A stretch of 64,000 bases of DNA from Lentilactobacillus parafarraginis DSM 18390 = JCM 14109. Its GTDB lineage: Bacteria > Bacillota > Bacilli > Lactobacillales > Lactobacillaceae. The stretch covers positions 28,193 through 92,192 of the forward strand of contig NZ_AZFZ01000003.1 of assembly GCF_001435895.1 (NCBI RefSeq), in the 5' to 3' direction. The position numbers and the translations under genes are program-made. Under the pieces are notes generated by a model. The model was not told the origin of the DNA. It saw only the letters and a list, made by a program, of their open reading frames with translations, and ran no database searches. Shown in pieces: positions 25,185-33,820 of this stretch; position 1 is the first letter of the stretch; each line of letters begins with the position of its first letter.

Positions 25185-26138
25185 TTACGGGATAAATACC
25201 AATCGGTGATCACCATAATCATCCCATCTTTCAGCGATTTCGCTGAGCGGAAAGGCGGTTACGGGAACGGCAATTTTGCCATCGGTAATCATTTTTAAGA
25301 AGGCCGGCATGTCGTCAGCCAAATTAGCTGCGGTGAATGACCCGAAGCCGCTGCCGATTAGGTGGAAGTCGATGCTTCTAAATAGGCTGCCCTTTAACGG
25401 CGAGCTTTGGCCGGCCATTGATCCAATCTGGACCCAGGTTAAGCTGTGTTGGGGATCCTGCCGTTGGGCAATCATGTCTTCAATCATGGTGGCGGCAATA
25501 TCTCCCCACAAATAGTCCAAAACAACGTCAACGTCGCCGACCTTGGCCAAATCGGCTTTCAATTGGTCATCGTTGTCGGTTAACTTGATGGTCGATGACA
25601 CGCCAAATTGGGTCAGTTTCGCCAGTTTCTCGGGATTTCGCCCCACCCCGATCACTTCAGCGGCGCCGAAACTAACGCTGATGGGGATGGCCAGCTGCCC
25701 TGAGGCCCCGGTCGCCCCCAACACTAAGACACGTTTTCCGCGGATCTTATCCTCACCCAAACGATCCTTAATTGCCATAAACGACGACATTGCCGGGTTG
25801 GCCGTGGCGGCAACAATCGCCGGATCAGCCGCATTATCAATCGGAAACAGGGCCCGGCGGTTAACAACCGCTTTTTCTGCTAAGGTGCCATAAACGTTAC
25901 TACCGCTGTTGAAATAGACATGCTCGCCATCCGCCGTTTCCCCAACCGCGTCAACGCCGGGAACGATCGGCAAGGTGCTGGTTGCTGAATAATGGGTGCC
26001 GTTTGCCCTCGCCCGAGCGAGTTGACTGACTGCTGCGGCTAAGACGTGGACTTCAACTTCGCCGTCTTTGACTTCGGGATCGGGAAACTCGCCGTATTCG
26101 GGTCCCCGGTTAAAATCATTAATAATTGCTGCTTTCAT
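25185..26138 (-). CDS. zinc-independent quinone oxidoreductase/alcohol dehydrogenase family protein
   Basis: Medium-chain dehydrogenase/reductase, 317 residues. N-terminal GroES-like domain (KAAIINDFNRGPEYGEFPDP), VPGVDAVGETADG in the substrate half, and an NADP-binding Rossmann segment RVLVLGATGASGQLAIPISVSFGAAEVIGVGRN. No structural zinc Cys cluster is present, as in quinone oxidoreductases. The ATG after AAGGAGTATTCC is the start; a longer frame upstream has no ribosome binding site. Substrate unknown. A perfect palindrome sits 36 bases upstream of the start, suggesting dedicated control. Confidence 0.9.
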   Translation of the reverse strand: MKAAIINDFNRGPEYGEFPDPEVKDGEVEVHVLAAAVSQLARARANGTHYSATSTLPIVPGVDAVGETADGEHVYFNSGSNVYGTLAEKAVVNRRALFPIDNAADPAIVAATANPAMSSFMAIKDRLGEDKIRGKRVLVLGATGASGQLAIPISVSFGAAEVIGVGRNPEKLAKLTQFGVSSTIKLTDNDDQLKADLAKVGDVDVVLDYLWGDIAATMIEDMIAQRQDPQHSLTWVQIGSMAGQSSPLKGSLFRSIDFHLIGSGFGSFTAANLADDMPAFLKMITDGKIAVPVTAFPLSEIAERWDDYGDHRLVFIP

Positions 26139-26173
26139 TGGAATACTCCTTAATTGTAATTTGAATGGACCGG

Positions 26174-26191
26174 TTGAAAGGGTTCTTTCAA
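26174..26191. promoter_or_regulatory. palindrome upstream of the oxidoreductase gene
   Basis: TTGAAAG-GGTT-CTTTCAA: seven perfect pairs around four bases, 36-53 bases before the start codon. The position fits an operator; the regulator is not adjacent. Confidence 0.45.
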
Positions 26192-26342
26192 CGTGGTTTT
26201 TATAATGAGTGAATCCAGGGAAATTTGCAACGATATTGACGTTTGACTTTGGTGCCCGATTCCGGCGACCAAAAGAGACTGTCGGCCAAGAAGCGGCTTT
26301 CTGGCCCATGATTCAGCTAGGTAGTAGTCGGATAAAAAAGAA

Positions 26343-26373
26343 GCCGGAACAAAATTTTTGGTTTTGTCCCGGC
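26343..26373. repeat. dispersed hairpin repeat, short copy
   Basis: GCCGGAACAAAA-TTTTTGG-TTTTGTCCCGGC, 12-bp arms with one mismatch. The loop and flanking bases are nearly identical to a second, longer copy 17 kb away. It lies in the 395-base gap between the oxidoreductase and azlD, which otherwise holds no gene. Confidence 0.7.
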
Positions 26374-26533
26374 CGCTCAACGTTTCTTCCTGGCAGCCGG
26401 CATTCAAAAAGCCCACCAGTGCCAGTATGTTTATGTAACAGTCACGGCCTTAGCAACACAGTGACCGGGATTGCTTTTTTTATGAATAAGTGTTGCTCCT
26501 GGCTTGTCGATTGGACAGGTATCTAAACGGCCT

Positions 26534-26863
26534 TCACAAAAACATCGCCAGTAGAAATACCGCCAGCAGCCCCAGAATCACGGAGATTGCCATTGACCGC
26601 GTCCAGTAAGCAACCCCAATGACGATAATGGCCGCGATCATATCCGGGATTTGACTCAGGGTGACCGTGTAGCCCGGGGTAATAAAAATATCCTTGACAA
26701 CCAGTGCGGTAAACAGTGAAATCGGCACGTAGCGCATCCATTCATTGAACCAGTCCGGAATTTTACGCGTACGGAAAAACATTAGGGGAATCAGTCGTGG
26801 CGCAAAAGCCACGCAGAAGCACCCTAAAACCAGCCAAACATGTTGTGTCGTTGTCCATTCCAT
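26534..26863 (-). CDS. azlD: AzlD family branched-chain amino acid export subunit
   Basis: Small membrane protein (109 residues, about four helices) forming with AzlC a branched-chain amino acid exporter (known from Bacillus azaleucine resistance). Features: LVLGCFCVAFAPRLIPLMFFRTRKIPDWFNEWMRYVPISLFTALVVKDIF, the conserved AzlD region with R(L/I)xP and WxxxxP blocks. ATG after TAGGAG, 16 bases downstream of azlC, so both are one operon. Confidence 0.92.
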   Translation of the reverse strand: MEWTTTQHVWLVLGCFCVAFAPRLIPLMFFRTRKIPDWFNEWMRYVPISLFTALVVKDIFITPGYTVTLSQIPDMIAAIIVIGVAYWTRSMAISVILGLLAVFLLAMFL

Positions 26864-26879
26864 AAAGCTCTACTCCTAG

Positions 26880-27665
26880 CTACTCGTCATCGACGTCTTC
26901 TTCAGGCGTTCCTGCAGGGTTCTTCATTGTTCTTAACCACCCGCTCTTAGGATGATGCTTGCGGATCGCGGCTTCAATCGCGAAGCCGATGAACGAAGCA
27001 CACAGGGTGGAAATAACCAATCCCAGCGTTGATTTGGTCAGTACCATGAAAAAGGCGGCCAGAAATCCCGAGAGAATACAGATCAGAATGATCAGCCCAT
27101 TTTTCAGCTGCATGACAATCATGTACAGGAACAGGGCGGTTAATGCAAAGTGAACAATGGTTAAATCAATGTTGATGGCACTGCCGATTAAGCTGCCAAT
27201 CAAATTACTAATCGTCCAGAAGATCAATGTCGTGTGCTCAACATGGAGCGCTTCTTTCGGTGTAAATTTTTTATCAGTGGAAAATTTTAAATAGTTCAGT
27301 GCATAGTTTTCGTCATTCATGGAAGCAGCGAATAACATCGTGAATCCGAGCGATTGATGATGCAGATATTTGGAAAGGCTTGACCCTAACAGGGCGTACC
27401 GCAATTCCAAGAAAAACATCATTAACAAAACCGACAGCATCGGTGCGTTCGTCGCCAAGAGTGACGCAATCAAAAATTGGGCCCCGCCGGAAAACACCAT
27501 GACGGACACCATCAAAGTGGTCCAAACGTTAAACCCGGAAGCATTCAATAAAATCCCGCACGCCAAACCAATTGGTATGTAACTTAGGTCAACCGGTAAA
27601 GAAGCATCCAATATCCGTTTCCAATAAGGGACGTCTTCATCCGACCTTGCTGCGTATTTACCCAA
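26880..27665 (-). CDS. azlC: AzlC family branched-chain amino acid export protein
   Basis: Polytopic membrane protein, 261 residues, the large subunit of an AzlCD exporter. Family cues: LPVDLSYIPIGLACGILLNASGFN, VFSGGAQFLIASLLA and MFFLELRYALLGSSLSKYL, FAASMNDENYALNYL. TTG start with GGAGGAG 5 bases upstream. Charged C-terminal tail (KNPAGTPEEDVDDE). First gene of the azlCD pair. Confidence 0.93.
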   Translation of the reverse strand: MGKYAARSDEDVPYWKRILDASLPVDLSYIPIGLACGILLNASGFNVWTTLMVSVMVFSGGAQFLIASLLATNAPMLSVLLMMFFLELRYALLGSSLSKYLHHQSLGFTMLFAASMNDENYALNYLKFSTDKKFTPKEALHVEHTTLIFWTISNLIGSLIGSAINIDLTIVHFALTALFLYMIVMQLKNGLIILICILSGFLAAFFMVLTKSTLGLVISTLCASFIGFAIEAAIRKHHPKSGWLRTMKNPAGTPEEDVDDE

Positions 27666-27805
27666 AAGGACTCCTCCATCTAAATAAACGTAATCCCGAA
27701 ATTAACCTGAAAATGATGATTTGTGTAAAAATAATGTAAACACAATTCAAATTCAATTATATGAGAAATGAGTCAATTAATAAACACTTTTCGATGAATT
27801 GATCA

Positions 27806-29071
27806 TCAAAAAAGTCGTGTAAGCGCTCTCCATATTAATACAAAGGGATTCGCTTTTTGAATCGATTTACTTGTCACTAAATTCACGGTTTTGGAAAATG
27901 TATTCAGGTATTTCATGAAGTGATGATCGTAAACCAGATTGGCAGTGGCGACCTGCTTGCCCTTCTTTTCCGGAGCCGTAATCTTTTTGGGCTGCTTGAC
28001 GTACTTGCCCTTAATTTGCTGGCGGGTCACCCCCTTGGGGACCCATACCCAGGTAGTCTTTTGATTAACCAAACGGGTCGTCTGCTGTTTGCCATCAGGA
28101 ACGCGTCCCTCACTTGCCCCGGCAATCCGACTCTGCTTGGCAATTTTGATGGGGGTCTGCTTGCTTAGAACCGTTGTCAGCAGTTTCTTTGTTTGAATAA
28201 ATCTGGCTGGGTCAGTGGCACTATTATTTCTGGCCCCCAAAATAACGGTCACCACCCGGTGGCCGCGATACGTTGCCGAACCGGCAAAGCACGCGCCGGC
28301 TTCATCGGAAGTGCCGGTTTTTAGGCCGGTTACCCGGGCGCCCTTAATTCCTAAATTGGTCCCCAACAGTTGGTTGTGCCCCGGATAGGTTTTCCCAGCA
28401 AAGGTCATCTGGGAACGGGACGTTACTTTTGTTACCGCTGGAAACGATGATTCAAGGCGACTGGCAAGCAGCGCCACATCCTTGGCAGATAATAAATTTT
28501 CAGCGTTTGCGGCCACGTGTTTTAGCGCCAATGACCCGGTTAATTTATTGGTCAGGCCAGCGGCGTTGTAAAATTTGGCGTCCTTAATCCCCAAATGTTT
28601 CGCGGTCGCCGTCATTTTGTTGGCGAAGCGCTGGGGACTTGCTGCCACTTTCTGCCCCAAGGCAATCGCCGCGGCGTTGGCCGAAACGACCAGTGCGGCG
28701 TTGACTAAGGCGCGTATCGAATACGAATGACCAGCCTTCAACGGCACGTTGGTCAGCCCGGAAGCGGTGCTCAATTTAGCCACGGCCGGCGAGATTTTGA
28801 CCCGATCATCCCAGTGAAGCTTTCCAGATTGAATTTGCTGATGCACGATGTACACGGTCATCAGTTTTGAAATCGAGGCGATGGCCATCGGTTGATGAAC
28901 ATTCTTTTCGTAAAGAATCTGGCCGGTATCAGCATCGACCATAATTGCGGCTTTGGCGTAAATTGCGGGTTGACTGGTTGCCACCGTTGCCGCGTAAGCA
29001 CTGCTCGAAAGGCTGATGGGCAACACAAAAAGCCCCACCATGAGTAGGAACAGCTTGAACTTAAATTTCAT
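27806..29071 (-). CDS. dacA: D-alanyl-D-alanine carboxypeptidase (PBP5/DacA type)
   Basis: Extracellular serine peptidase (421 residues) that trims the terminal D-Ala from peptidoglycan pentapeptides. Signal peptide MKFKFKLFLLMVGLFVLPISLSSSAYA; active-site SISK (S66-K69), SAN in VVSANAAAIALG, and KTG in GLKTGTSDEAG. A C-terminal beta domain (~320-400) is followed by FSKTVNLVTSKSIQKANPFVLIWRALTRLF, an amphipathic membrane-binding helix. The ATG used follows AAAGGTG; a longer frame would start inside the kinase gene. It lies 16 bases after the histidine kinase, so a cell-wall stress circuit is likely. Confidence 0.95.
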   Translation of the reverse strand: MKFKFKLFLLMVGLFVLPISLSSSAYAATVATSQPAIYAKAAIMVDADTGQILYEKNVHQPMAIASISKLMTVYIVHQQIQSGKLHWDDRVKISPAVAKLSTASGLTNVPLKAGHSYSIRALVNAALVVSANAAAIALGQKVAASPQRFANKMTATAKHLGIKDAKFYNAAGLTNKLTGSLALKHVAANAENLLSAKDVALLASRLESSFPAVTKVTSRSQMTFAGKTYPGHNQLLGTNLGIKGARVTGLKTGTSDEAGACFAGSATYRGHRVVTVILGARNNSATDPARFIQTKKLLTTVLSKQTPIKIAKQSRIAGASEGRVPDGKQQTTRLVNQKTTWVWVPKGVTRQQIKGKYVKQPKKITAPEKKGKQVATANLVYDHHFMKYLNTFSKTVNLVTSKSIQKANPFVLIWRALTRLF

Positions 29072-29087
29072 TAATTGTGACACCTTT

Positions 29088-30263
29088 CTATCTAGCAATT
29101 TGAGGTTCCTGATCCTGCTTGGGCCGGGATAACTTATCGCCGTACTTGAATGGGAGGTGAATGGCAAACGTGGTGAGCTTATCATCCGACGTCACGGCAA
29201 TGTAGCCGCCGTGCAAGTCAATAATACTCTGAGCGATTGCCAAGCCAAGCCCTGAGCCGCCAGTGTCCTTATTTCTCGACTCCTCAACCCGATAAAAGCG
29301 CTCAAAAATCTGATTAAGCGACTTCTTTGGGATCTTGGGACCGTCATTTGAAACGTGAATCACCGCTTCGCCAGGGCGGCCCGTCTTGCAGGCAAGATAA
29401 ATGTGGTGGCCGCCCTTGCCGTATTTAATCGCGTTGGAAATCAAGTTGTTAAACACGCGCCCCAACTTTTCGGCATCGGCTTCAATGTGCATCGGCTTGT
29501 CAGTTCCCTGAGCCGAAATTTGCAGGCCGCTCTTCTTGGCTTCCAATTCAAAGCTGGCAACCAGCTGCTCCATCATTTGGCTCAAATCAATCCGATTGAT
29601 GGAGAGCGACGTTCCGGTTTGCTTGACCTTGGTGTATTCAAACAGGTTGTCCACCAGTGACTTCATCTGCTTGGCCTTCAGATACGCGATTTCGGTGTAT
29701 TTCAGCAGATCAGCCTCACTCTTATACTGCTTATCCTGAATCAGGCCGAGGTAGCCCAAAATCGACGTCAGCGGCGTTCGCAAATCGTGACTGACATTGG
29801 TAATCAATTCATCTTTGGAATTCTCGATTGCCCGTTCCTCATCCATTGATTTAATAACACTTTCTACCAGGGCGTTGATACTTTCAACCACCGACTGGGT
29901 GTTCCCCTTGAACTTGAAGCCGATTCGATGATCCAAGTGACCATTAGCAATGTAGTGAAGTTCACTGATGATGTGGCGCAGCTGCATCTGGTGGTATCGG
30001 CGAATCAAGCGCCAATAAACCACCGCGGCATCAAATATCAGCATCAGCGCGATGAAAATATTTTCCCAGCTCCACAGGTGGTAGTGGTCGGGGCCAATGA
30101 CAATCGATTTCTTAATGATGAAGATCCCGTCCCGCAAGCCAGGGTTTGTCAGGATCGACTCGTTAATCAAAATGATGATCGATAGGTTCAGCATCAGCAG
30201 CAGCACCACCGTCACAATGCCTTCCAAAAAGAGTTCAGTTTTTTCACGACCGGTTAATTTCAA
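29088..30263 (-). CDS. VanS-like sensor histidine kinase
   Basis: Membrane sensor kinase, 391 residues. Two transmembrane segments (about 13-35 and 67-86) enclose a short 30-residue extracellular loop, followed by a HAMP-like linker and a dimerisation helix with the phospho-acceptor H159 in TNVSHDLRTPLTSILGYLG. ATPase boxes: N-box NLISNAIKYG, G1 VSNDGPKIP, F-box FYRVEESRN, G2 GGSGLGLAIAQSI. TTG start with GGATGG 7 bases upstream. Second gene of an operon: response regulator, kinase, dacA. The short sensor loop suggests it detects something in or at the membrane. Confidence 0.94.
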   Translation of the reverse strand: MKLTGREKTELFLEGIVTVVLLLMLNLSIIILINESILTNPGLRDGIFIIKKSIVIGPDHYHLWSWENIFIALMLIFDAAVVYWRLIRRYHQMQLRHIISELHYIANGHLDHRIGFKFKGNTQSVVESINALVESVIKSMDEERAIENSKDELITNVSHDLRTPLTSILGYLGLIQDKQYKSEADLLKYTEIAYLKAKQMKSLVDNLFEYTKVKQTGTSLSINRIDLSQMMEQLVASFELEAKKSGLQISAQGTDKPMHIEADAEKLGRVFNNLISNAIKYGKGGHHIYLACKTGRPGEAVIHVSNDGPKIPKKSLNQIFERFYRVEESRNKDTGGSGLGLAIAQSIIDLHGGYIAVTSDDKLTTFAIHLPFKYGDKLSRPKQDQEPQIAR

Positions 30264-30293
30264 ACTTCAACCATCCTGTTCTTTGTTCGTATC

Positions 30294-30983
30294 TTAGTGG
30301 GATTCAATCTTATACCCCACGCCCCAAACGGTCTGAATGACCTTTTCACCGTTCGTGGCTTCTTCAATTTTATCCCGCAAGTGGCTCACGTGAACCATGA
30401 CCGTCTTTGCCGAGACAATGCTCTCCTGGCGCCAAACCCGTTCAAAAATTTCATCTGCTGAAAAGACCCGATTGGGGTGACTGGCCAACAGGTAGAGAAT
30501 CCCAAATTCAAGGGCCGTCAACTGGATCGGCGTTCCAGTAATTGTTTTAACTTCGTGGGAATCCTTATTGATGGTGAGCGGCCCGATATCCAACACATCT
30601 GGCGTATCATCGGTCACATGCTCCTCAGTCCGGCGCAGCAGTGACTTGACCCGGGCCATGACTTCCAAGGGATTGAATGGCTTGGTGACGTAATCGTCGG
30701 CGCCGCTGATGAGCCCCTGAATTTTATCCATATCCTCGGTCTTTGCCGACAAAATAATGATTGGAATCTGGGAATCCTTACGAACTTCCTTGATCACTTC
30801 AATGCCGCTCATCCCGGGCATCATGATATCCAGAATCATCAGCCCAATGTCGGTTTCGGTCCGCAGTTTGGTCAGGGCCTCGTCGCCACTATAGGCCGAC
30901 ACTGGTTCGTAACCTTCATTTCGAATATAGATTTCAAGTAACTGAGCAATTTCCTTATCGTCATCAACAACTAAAATTTTCAT
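30294..30983 (-). CDS. OmpR-family response regulator (VanR-like)
   Basis: 229 residues: receiver domain (acidic pocket D7-D9, phospho-acceptor D52 in LMILDIMMPGMSGIEV, switch region SAKTE, Lys in YVTKPFNP) and a winged-helix DNA-binding domain (LTALEFGILYLLASHPNRVFSADEIFERVW ... VMVHVSHLRDKIE). It is first in the operon with the kinase and dacA and similar in arrangement to VanRS. Likely regulates its own operon; targets beyond that are unknown. Confidence 0.95.
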   Translation of the reverse strand: MKILVVDDDKEIAQLLEIYIRNEGYEPVSAYSGDEALTKLRTETDIGLMILDIMMPGMSGIEVIKEVRKDSQIPIIILSAKTEDMDKIQGLISGADDYVTKPFNPLEVMARVKSLLRRTEEHVTDDTPDVLDIGPLTINKDSHEVKTITGTPIQLTALEFGILYLLASHPNRVFSADEIFERVWRQESIVSAKTVMVHVSHLRDKIEEATNGEKVIQTVWGVGYKIESH

Positions 30984-31108
30984 AAATTCATCAACCTCAT
31001 CATTATTAAGAGTTTGTAAATAATTATAAAATTCGGTGGTTCACCATTGATTCTACACTATTTCGTTAAAACGACAACTGACCCGAAATAGAACTTAAGC
31101 GAAACTTT

Positions 31109-31146
31109 GGAAACCACCGTTGTCAGCCCTGCTCCGCGGTGTTTCC
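31109..31146 (+). promoter_or_regulatory. leader hairpin upstream of the GNAT gene
   Basis: GGAAACCACCG pairs with CGGTGTTTCC (one bulged C), in the gap between the divergent response regulator and GNAT genes. A role as attenuator or operator is possible; no terminator T-run follows. Confidence 0.35.
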
Positions 31147-31223
31147 GGCAATCACTTATGGACATTGTCGTCTTAAATCGATACTATTATCTATTAAATA
31201 CAATATTAGACGGAGTTGATAAC

Positions 31224-31727
31224 GTGACACCCACCTTTACATACGCCGATCATGCGGATTTACCGCGGATCGTTGCCATCTATAACCAAACCATCGCCAG
31301 CCGACTGGTAACCGCCGATCTCGAACCGGTGACCGTCTCCTCAAGAGAAGCGTGGTTTGCCGCCTTTGATCCTCACAAACGGCCGATTTGGAAAATGATG
31401 CTCAACAGCCAAATTGCCGGCTGGGTTAGTTTGGAAAACTTTTATGGGCGCCCAGCCTACCAGCGGACCGCCGAATTAAGCATCTACATTAGTCAGGAGT
31501 TTCGTCATCATGGCTTGGGCCAGCAAGCATTGGCCTTCGTTGCAACTCAGCTTCGACAGCTGGGAATCGAAAACATCGTCTGCTTTATTTTTCACCATAA
31601 CAACCCCAGCCTGGGATTATTTAAGAAAAACCACTTTGAGGTTTGGGGTCACTTACCAAACGTCGCCGTTCTCGATGGTCAGCACCGGGATTTGGATATT
31701 CTGGGGCGGCACTATTTCGATTTGTAA
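31224..31727 (+). CDS. GNAT family N-acetyltransferase (phosphinothricin acetyltransferase-like)
   Basis: 167-residue acetyltransferase. The acetyl-CoA loop is EFRHHGLGQQALAFV, preceded by AELSIYISQ and followed by NIVCFIFHHNNPSLGLFKKNHFEVWGHLP, matching the PAT/bar subgroup. GTG start chosen: GGAG lies 8 bases upstream, while the longer frame to an earlier ATG runs through a leader hairpin and has no binding site. Substrate amine unknown; members often acetylate methionine sulfone, phosphinothricin or related amino acids. Confidence 0.88.
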   Translation: MTPTFTYADHADLPRIVAIYNQTIASRLVTADLEPVTVSSREAWFAAFDPHKRPIWKMMLNSQIAGWVSLENFYGRPAYQRTAELSIYISQEFRHHGLGQQALAFVATQLRQLGIENIVCFIFHHNNPSLGLFKKNHFEVWGHLPNVAVLDGQHRDLDILGRHYFDL

Positions 31728-31736
31728 AACCAATTC

Positions 31737-31806
31737 AAAAAAGCGTGGGATTCAAGACAAGTGTCAGCTCGATAAGCTCATCCTTGTTTTGAATCCCACA
31801 CTTTTA
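31737..31806. terminator. strong bidirectional terminator
   Basis: AAAAAAGCGTGGGATTCAAG pairs with CTTGTTTTGAATCCCACAC over ~19 bases. The AAAAAAG-CGTGGGAT-CAA start recurs near 43.1 kb, suggesting a dispersed element used as terminator. Confidence 0.88.
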
Positions 31807-31818
31807 TTTTAAAACTCG

Positions 31819-32229
31819 TTAGATCAAGATCCCTTCACAATGATCAACCTCGTGCTGAATGATTTGCGCGATCCAGTCGGAAAACGGCTGTTCATGGGAT
31901 TCAAAATTCTGATCCTGATAGCGGACCGTAATTTGTTTGTACCGGGTCGTTTGCCGCTCACCGCTCAATGACAAACATCCTTCGCGGGTTGAATACGGTT
32001 CCCGTTTCGAAACAATTTCCGGGTTAATCAGGGCCACCGGCAGCATGCCCATCGAAACGACGATGATCCGTTTGTTAACCCCGATCATGTTAGCGGCCAT
32101 GCCAACGCACACCTGCGAGTTGGCCTTCAGTGTATCCAGTAAATCGATCACCGTTTGTCGATCCTGCGGGGTGGCAGGCACCGCTTTTTGGCTTAGTGTC
32201 GCGGGATCATGGTTAATTGATTTAATCAT
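31819..32229 (-). CDS. def: peptide deformylase-like protein (divergent)
   Basis: Short deformylase-family metallo-hydrolase, 136 residues. Motif 2 EGCLSL and motif 3 HEVDH (metal ligands Cys and two His, catalytic Glu) are intact. Motif 1, normally GxGLAAxQ, reads VGMAANMIG, with Asn in place of the Gln that stabilises the transition state. It is shorter than housekeeping deformylases (~185 residues) and probably a second copy; a role in deformylating a subset of peptides, or altered activity, is possible. ATG after AGGAG. Upstream of it, pncB lies 43 bases away on the same strand. Confidence 0.82.
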   Translation of the reverse strand: MIKSINHDPATLSQKAVPATPQDRQTVIDLLDTLKANSQVCVGMAANMIGVNKRIIVVSMGMLPVALINPEIVSKREPYSTREGCLSLSGERQTTRYKQITVRYQDQNFESHEQPFSDWIAQIIQHEVDHCEGILI

Positions 32230-32272
32230 TCCAAACTCCTAATGACAATTTCTTGGTTTTAACAACGCCTAA

Positions 32273-33709
32273 TTATCGCACAGATTCCTTTTCTTCGGCA
32301 ACCAGCTCCTCTTGAAGCTGAGCTAACCGCGGCGTCATATAAACCGGGTATTCGTCCGGATTGACCAGCCGCTGGGTGGCTGCCGGAATTTCTTGGAGCA
32401 TTTGCTTACTGTACTTTTGAATGTCGAAAACTCCGGGCAGGTCGGCCTGAACGGTGGTCCCGTCCATGACGGCTTCCTGTAAGGGTTTGGCATCATACTG
32501 ATCAATGGACTGGTGGCGTTCGGTGGCAATCGGGTTAGCCTTGACAACGTCCATTGGGTGATCCAGCACCTCATCGCTGAGGGCAATGATGTCGGCAAAC
32601 GCTTCGTGGGTGTTGGCGCGGTACAACCGATAAACCTGCTTCAGGCCAGGTAAAGTCAGCTTTTCGCGACTTGCACTAACCTTGATCTTGGGAATCACAT
32701 CCCCATGTTGAATGATCGCAGCCAGCTTATAAACCCCACTGAGAACGGGTGACGTTGAGCTGGTAATCAATTTTTCACCAACCCCAAAGTTATCCAACGG
32801 GGCGCCCTCATTTAACAGCGACTGAATGACGTGTTCATCCAACGCATTCGAAGCGGTAATCTTCGCGTCTTGGAAACCGGCGGCGTCTAATAGCTTGCGG
32901 GCCCCTTTTGCCAGCTGAGAAATGTCACCAGAATCAATTCGAATCCCCACCGGCTTATGACCGGCTTCTTTTAACTCAGTGAACACCTTAATAGCATTCG
33001 GAACCCCTGACTTCAACACGTCGTAAGTATCGACCAGCAGGGACGCGTTGTCGGGGTATACTTCAGCCCATTTCCGAAAGGCCGTCAGCTCATCAGGAAA
33101 GGCTTCGATCCAAGCGTGGGCCATGGTGCCGGCAGCTGGAATACCGAATTTTTGAGCAGCTAACACGTTGGACGTGCTGGCGCAACCGCCAATGACGGCG
33201 GCCCGGGCACCAAACGTCGCGCTGCTGGGGCCCTGAGCCCGCCGAGCCCCAAATTCCATAATTGGCTTGTCACCGGCCGCAAACGTAATCCGGCGAGCCT
33301 TCGTGGCAATAAGTGACTGGTGATTCATGATGTTCAGTAACAACGTTTCAAATAACTGGGTCTGCAGCAGCGGCCCCTGAATGGTCAAAAGCGGCTCCCT
33401 GGCAAAAACCGGGGTCCCTTCCGGAATCGCCGTGACCTTACAGTCAAACTGAAAGTGAGCCAAGTAATCCAAAAAGTTTTCTTTAAATAACTTCAAGCTT
33501 CGCAAATAAGCCACGTCGGCTTTTGTGAAGTGAAAATCCTTTAATGATTCAACCACCTGCTGGAGACCCGCGCAAATCACAAAGCTGCCATTATCCGGAA
33601 CTTTCCGGAAGAAAATATCAAACACACCCTGTTCGTCAGTAATCGTTTGGCGGTAGCCATTGGCCATTGAAAATTCATACAAATCGGTTAACATCGATAA
33701 ATTATCCAT
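32273..33709 (-). CDS. pncB: nicotinate phosphoribosyltransferase
   Basis: Enzyme of NAD salvage joining nicotinate and PRPP to nicotinate mononucleotide, 478 residues. Family cues: LTDLYEFSMANGYRQT at the N terminus, EFGARRAQGPSSATFGARAAVIGGCASTSNVLAAQKFGIPAAGTMAHAWI, VDTYDVLKSGVPNAI, GIRIDSGDIS and the phosphate loop region ITASNALDEHVI. ATG after GAGAGGG. Preceded by the NrtR regulator and two perfect palindromes, so expression should follow NAD status. Confidence 0.96.
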   Translation of the reverse strand: MDNLSMLTDLYEFSMANGYRQTITDEQGVFDIFFRKVPDNGSFVICAGLQQVVESLKDFHFTKADVAYLRSLKLFKENFLDYLAHFQFDCKVTAIPEGTPVFAREPLLTIQGPLLQTQLFETLLLNIMNHQSLIATKARRITFAAGDKPIMEFGARRAQGPSSATFGARAAVIGGCASTSNVLAAQKFGIPAAGTMAHAWIEAFPDELTAFRKWAEVYPDNASLLVDTYDVLKSGVPNAIKVFTELKEAGHKPVGIRIDSGDISQLAKGARKLLDAAGFQDAKITASNALDEHVIQSLLNEGAPLDNFGVGEKLITSSTSPVLSGVYKLAAIIQHGDVIPKIKVSASREKLTLPGLKQVYRLYRANTHEAFADIIALSDEVLDHPMDVVKANPIATERHQSIDQYDAKPLQEAVMDGTTVQADLPGVFDIQKYSKQMLQEIPAATQRLVNPDEYPVYMTPRLAQLQEELVAEEKESVR

Positions 33710-33736
33710 GATAAATGCCCTCTCAATTTCATTTAA

Positions 33737-33759
33737 ATAAAAGTACTAATCACTTTTAT
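33737..33759. promoter_or_regulatory. NrtR operator, proximal
   Basis: ATAAAAGT-(7)-ACTTTTAT, eight perfect pairs, directly in front of pncB and downstream of a TATAAT -10 candidate at 33763-33768 (minus strand). Confidence 0.75.
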
Positions 33760-33769
33760 CCAATTATAA

Positions 33770-33792
33770 ATAAAAGTCGCCTCAACTTTTAT
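33770..33792. promoter_or_regulatory. NrtR operator, distal
   Basis: Second ATAAAAGT-(7)-ACTTTTAT with identical arms and a different 7-base spacer, 33 bp (about three helical turns) from the first, so two dimers would bind on the same DNA face. Confidence 0.75.
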
Positions 33793-33820
33793 TCTACGTT
33801 AACGCGCCTTGACGAAAATT

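Noticed and set aside
27814..27832. cre-like TGTAAGCGCTCTCC
   Set aside because: It lies inside the dacA coding end, deviates at the last fixed base and has no promoter near it.
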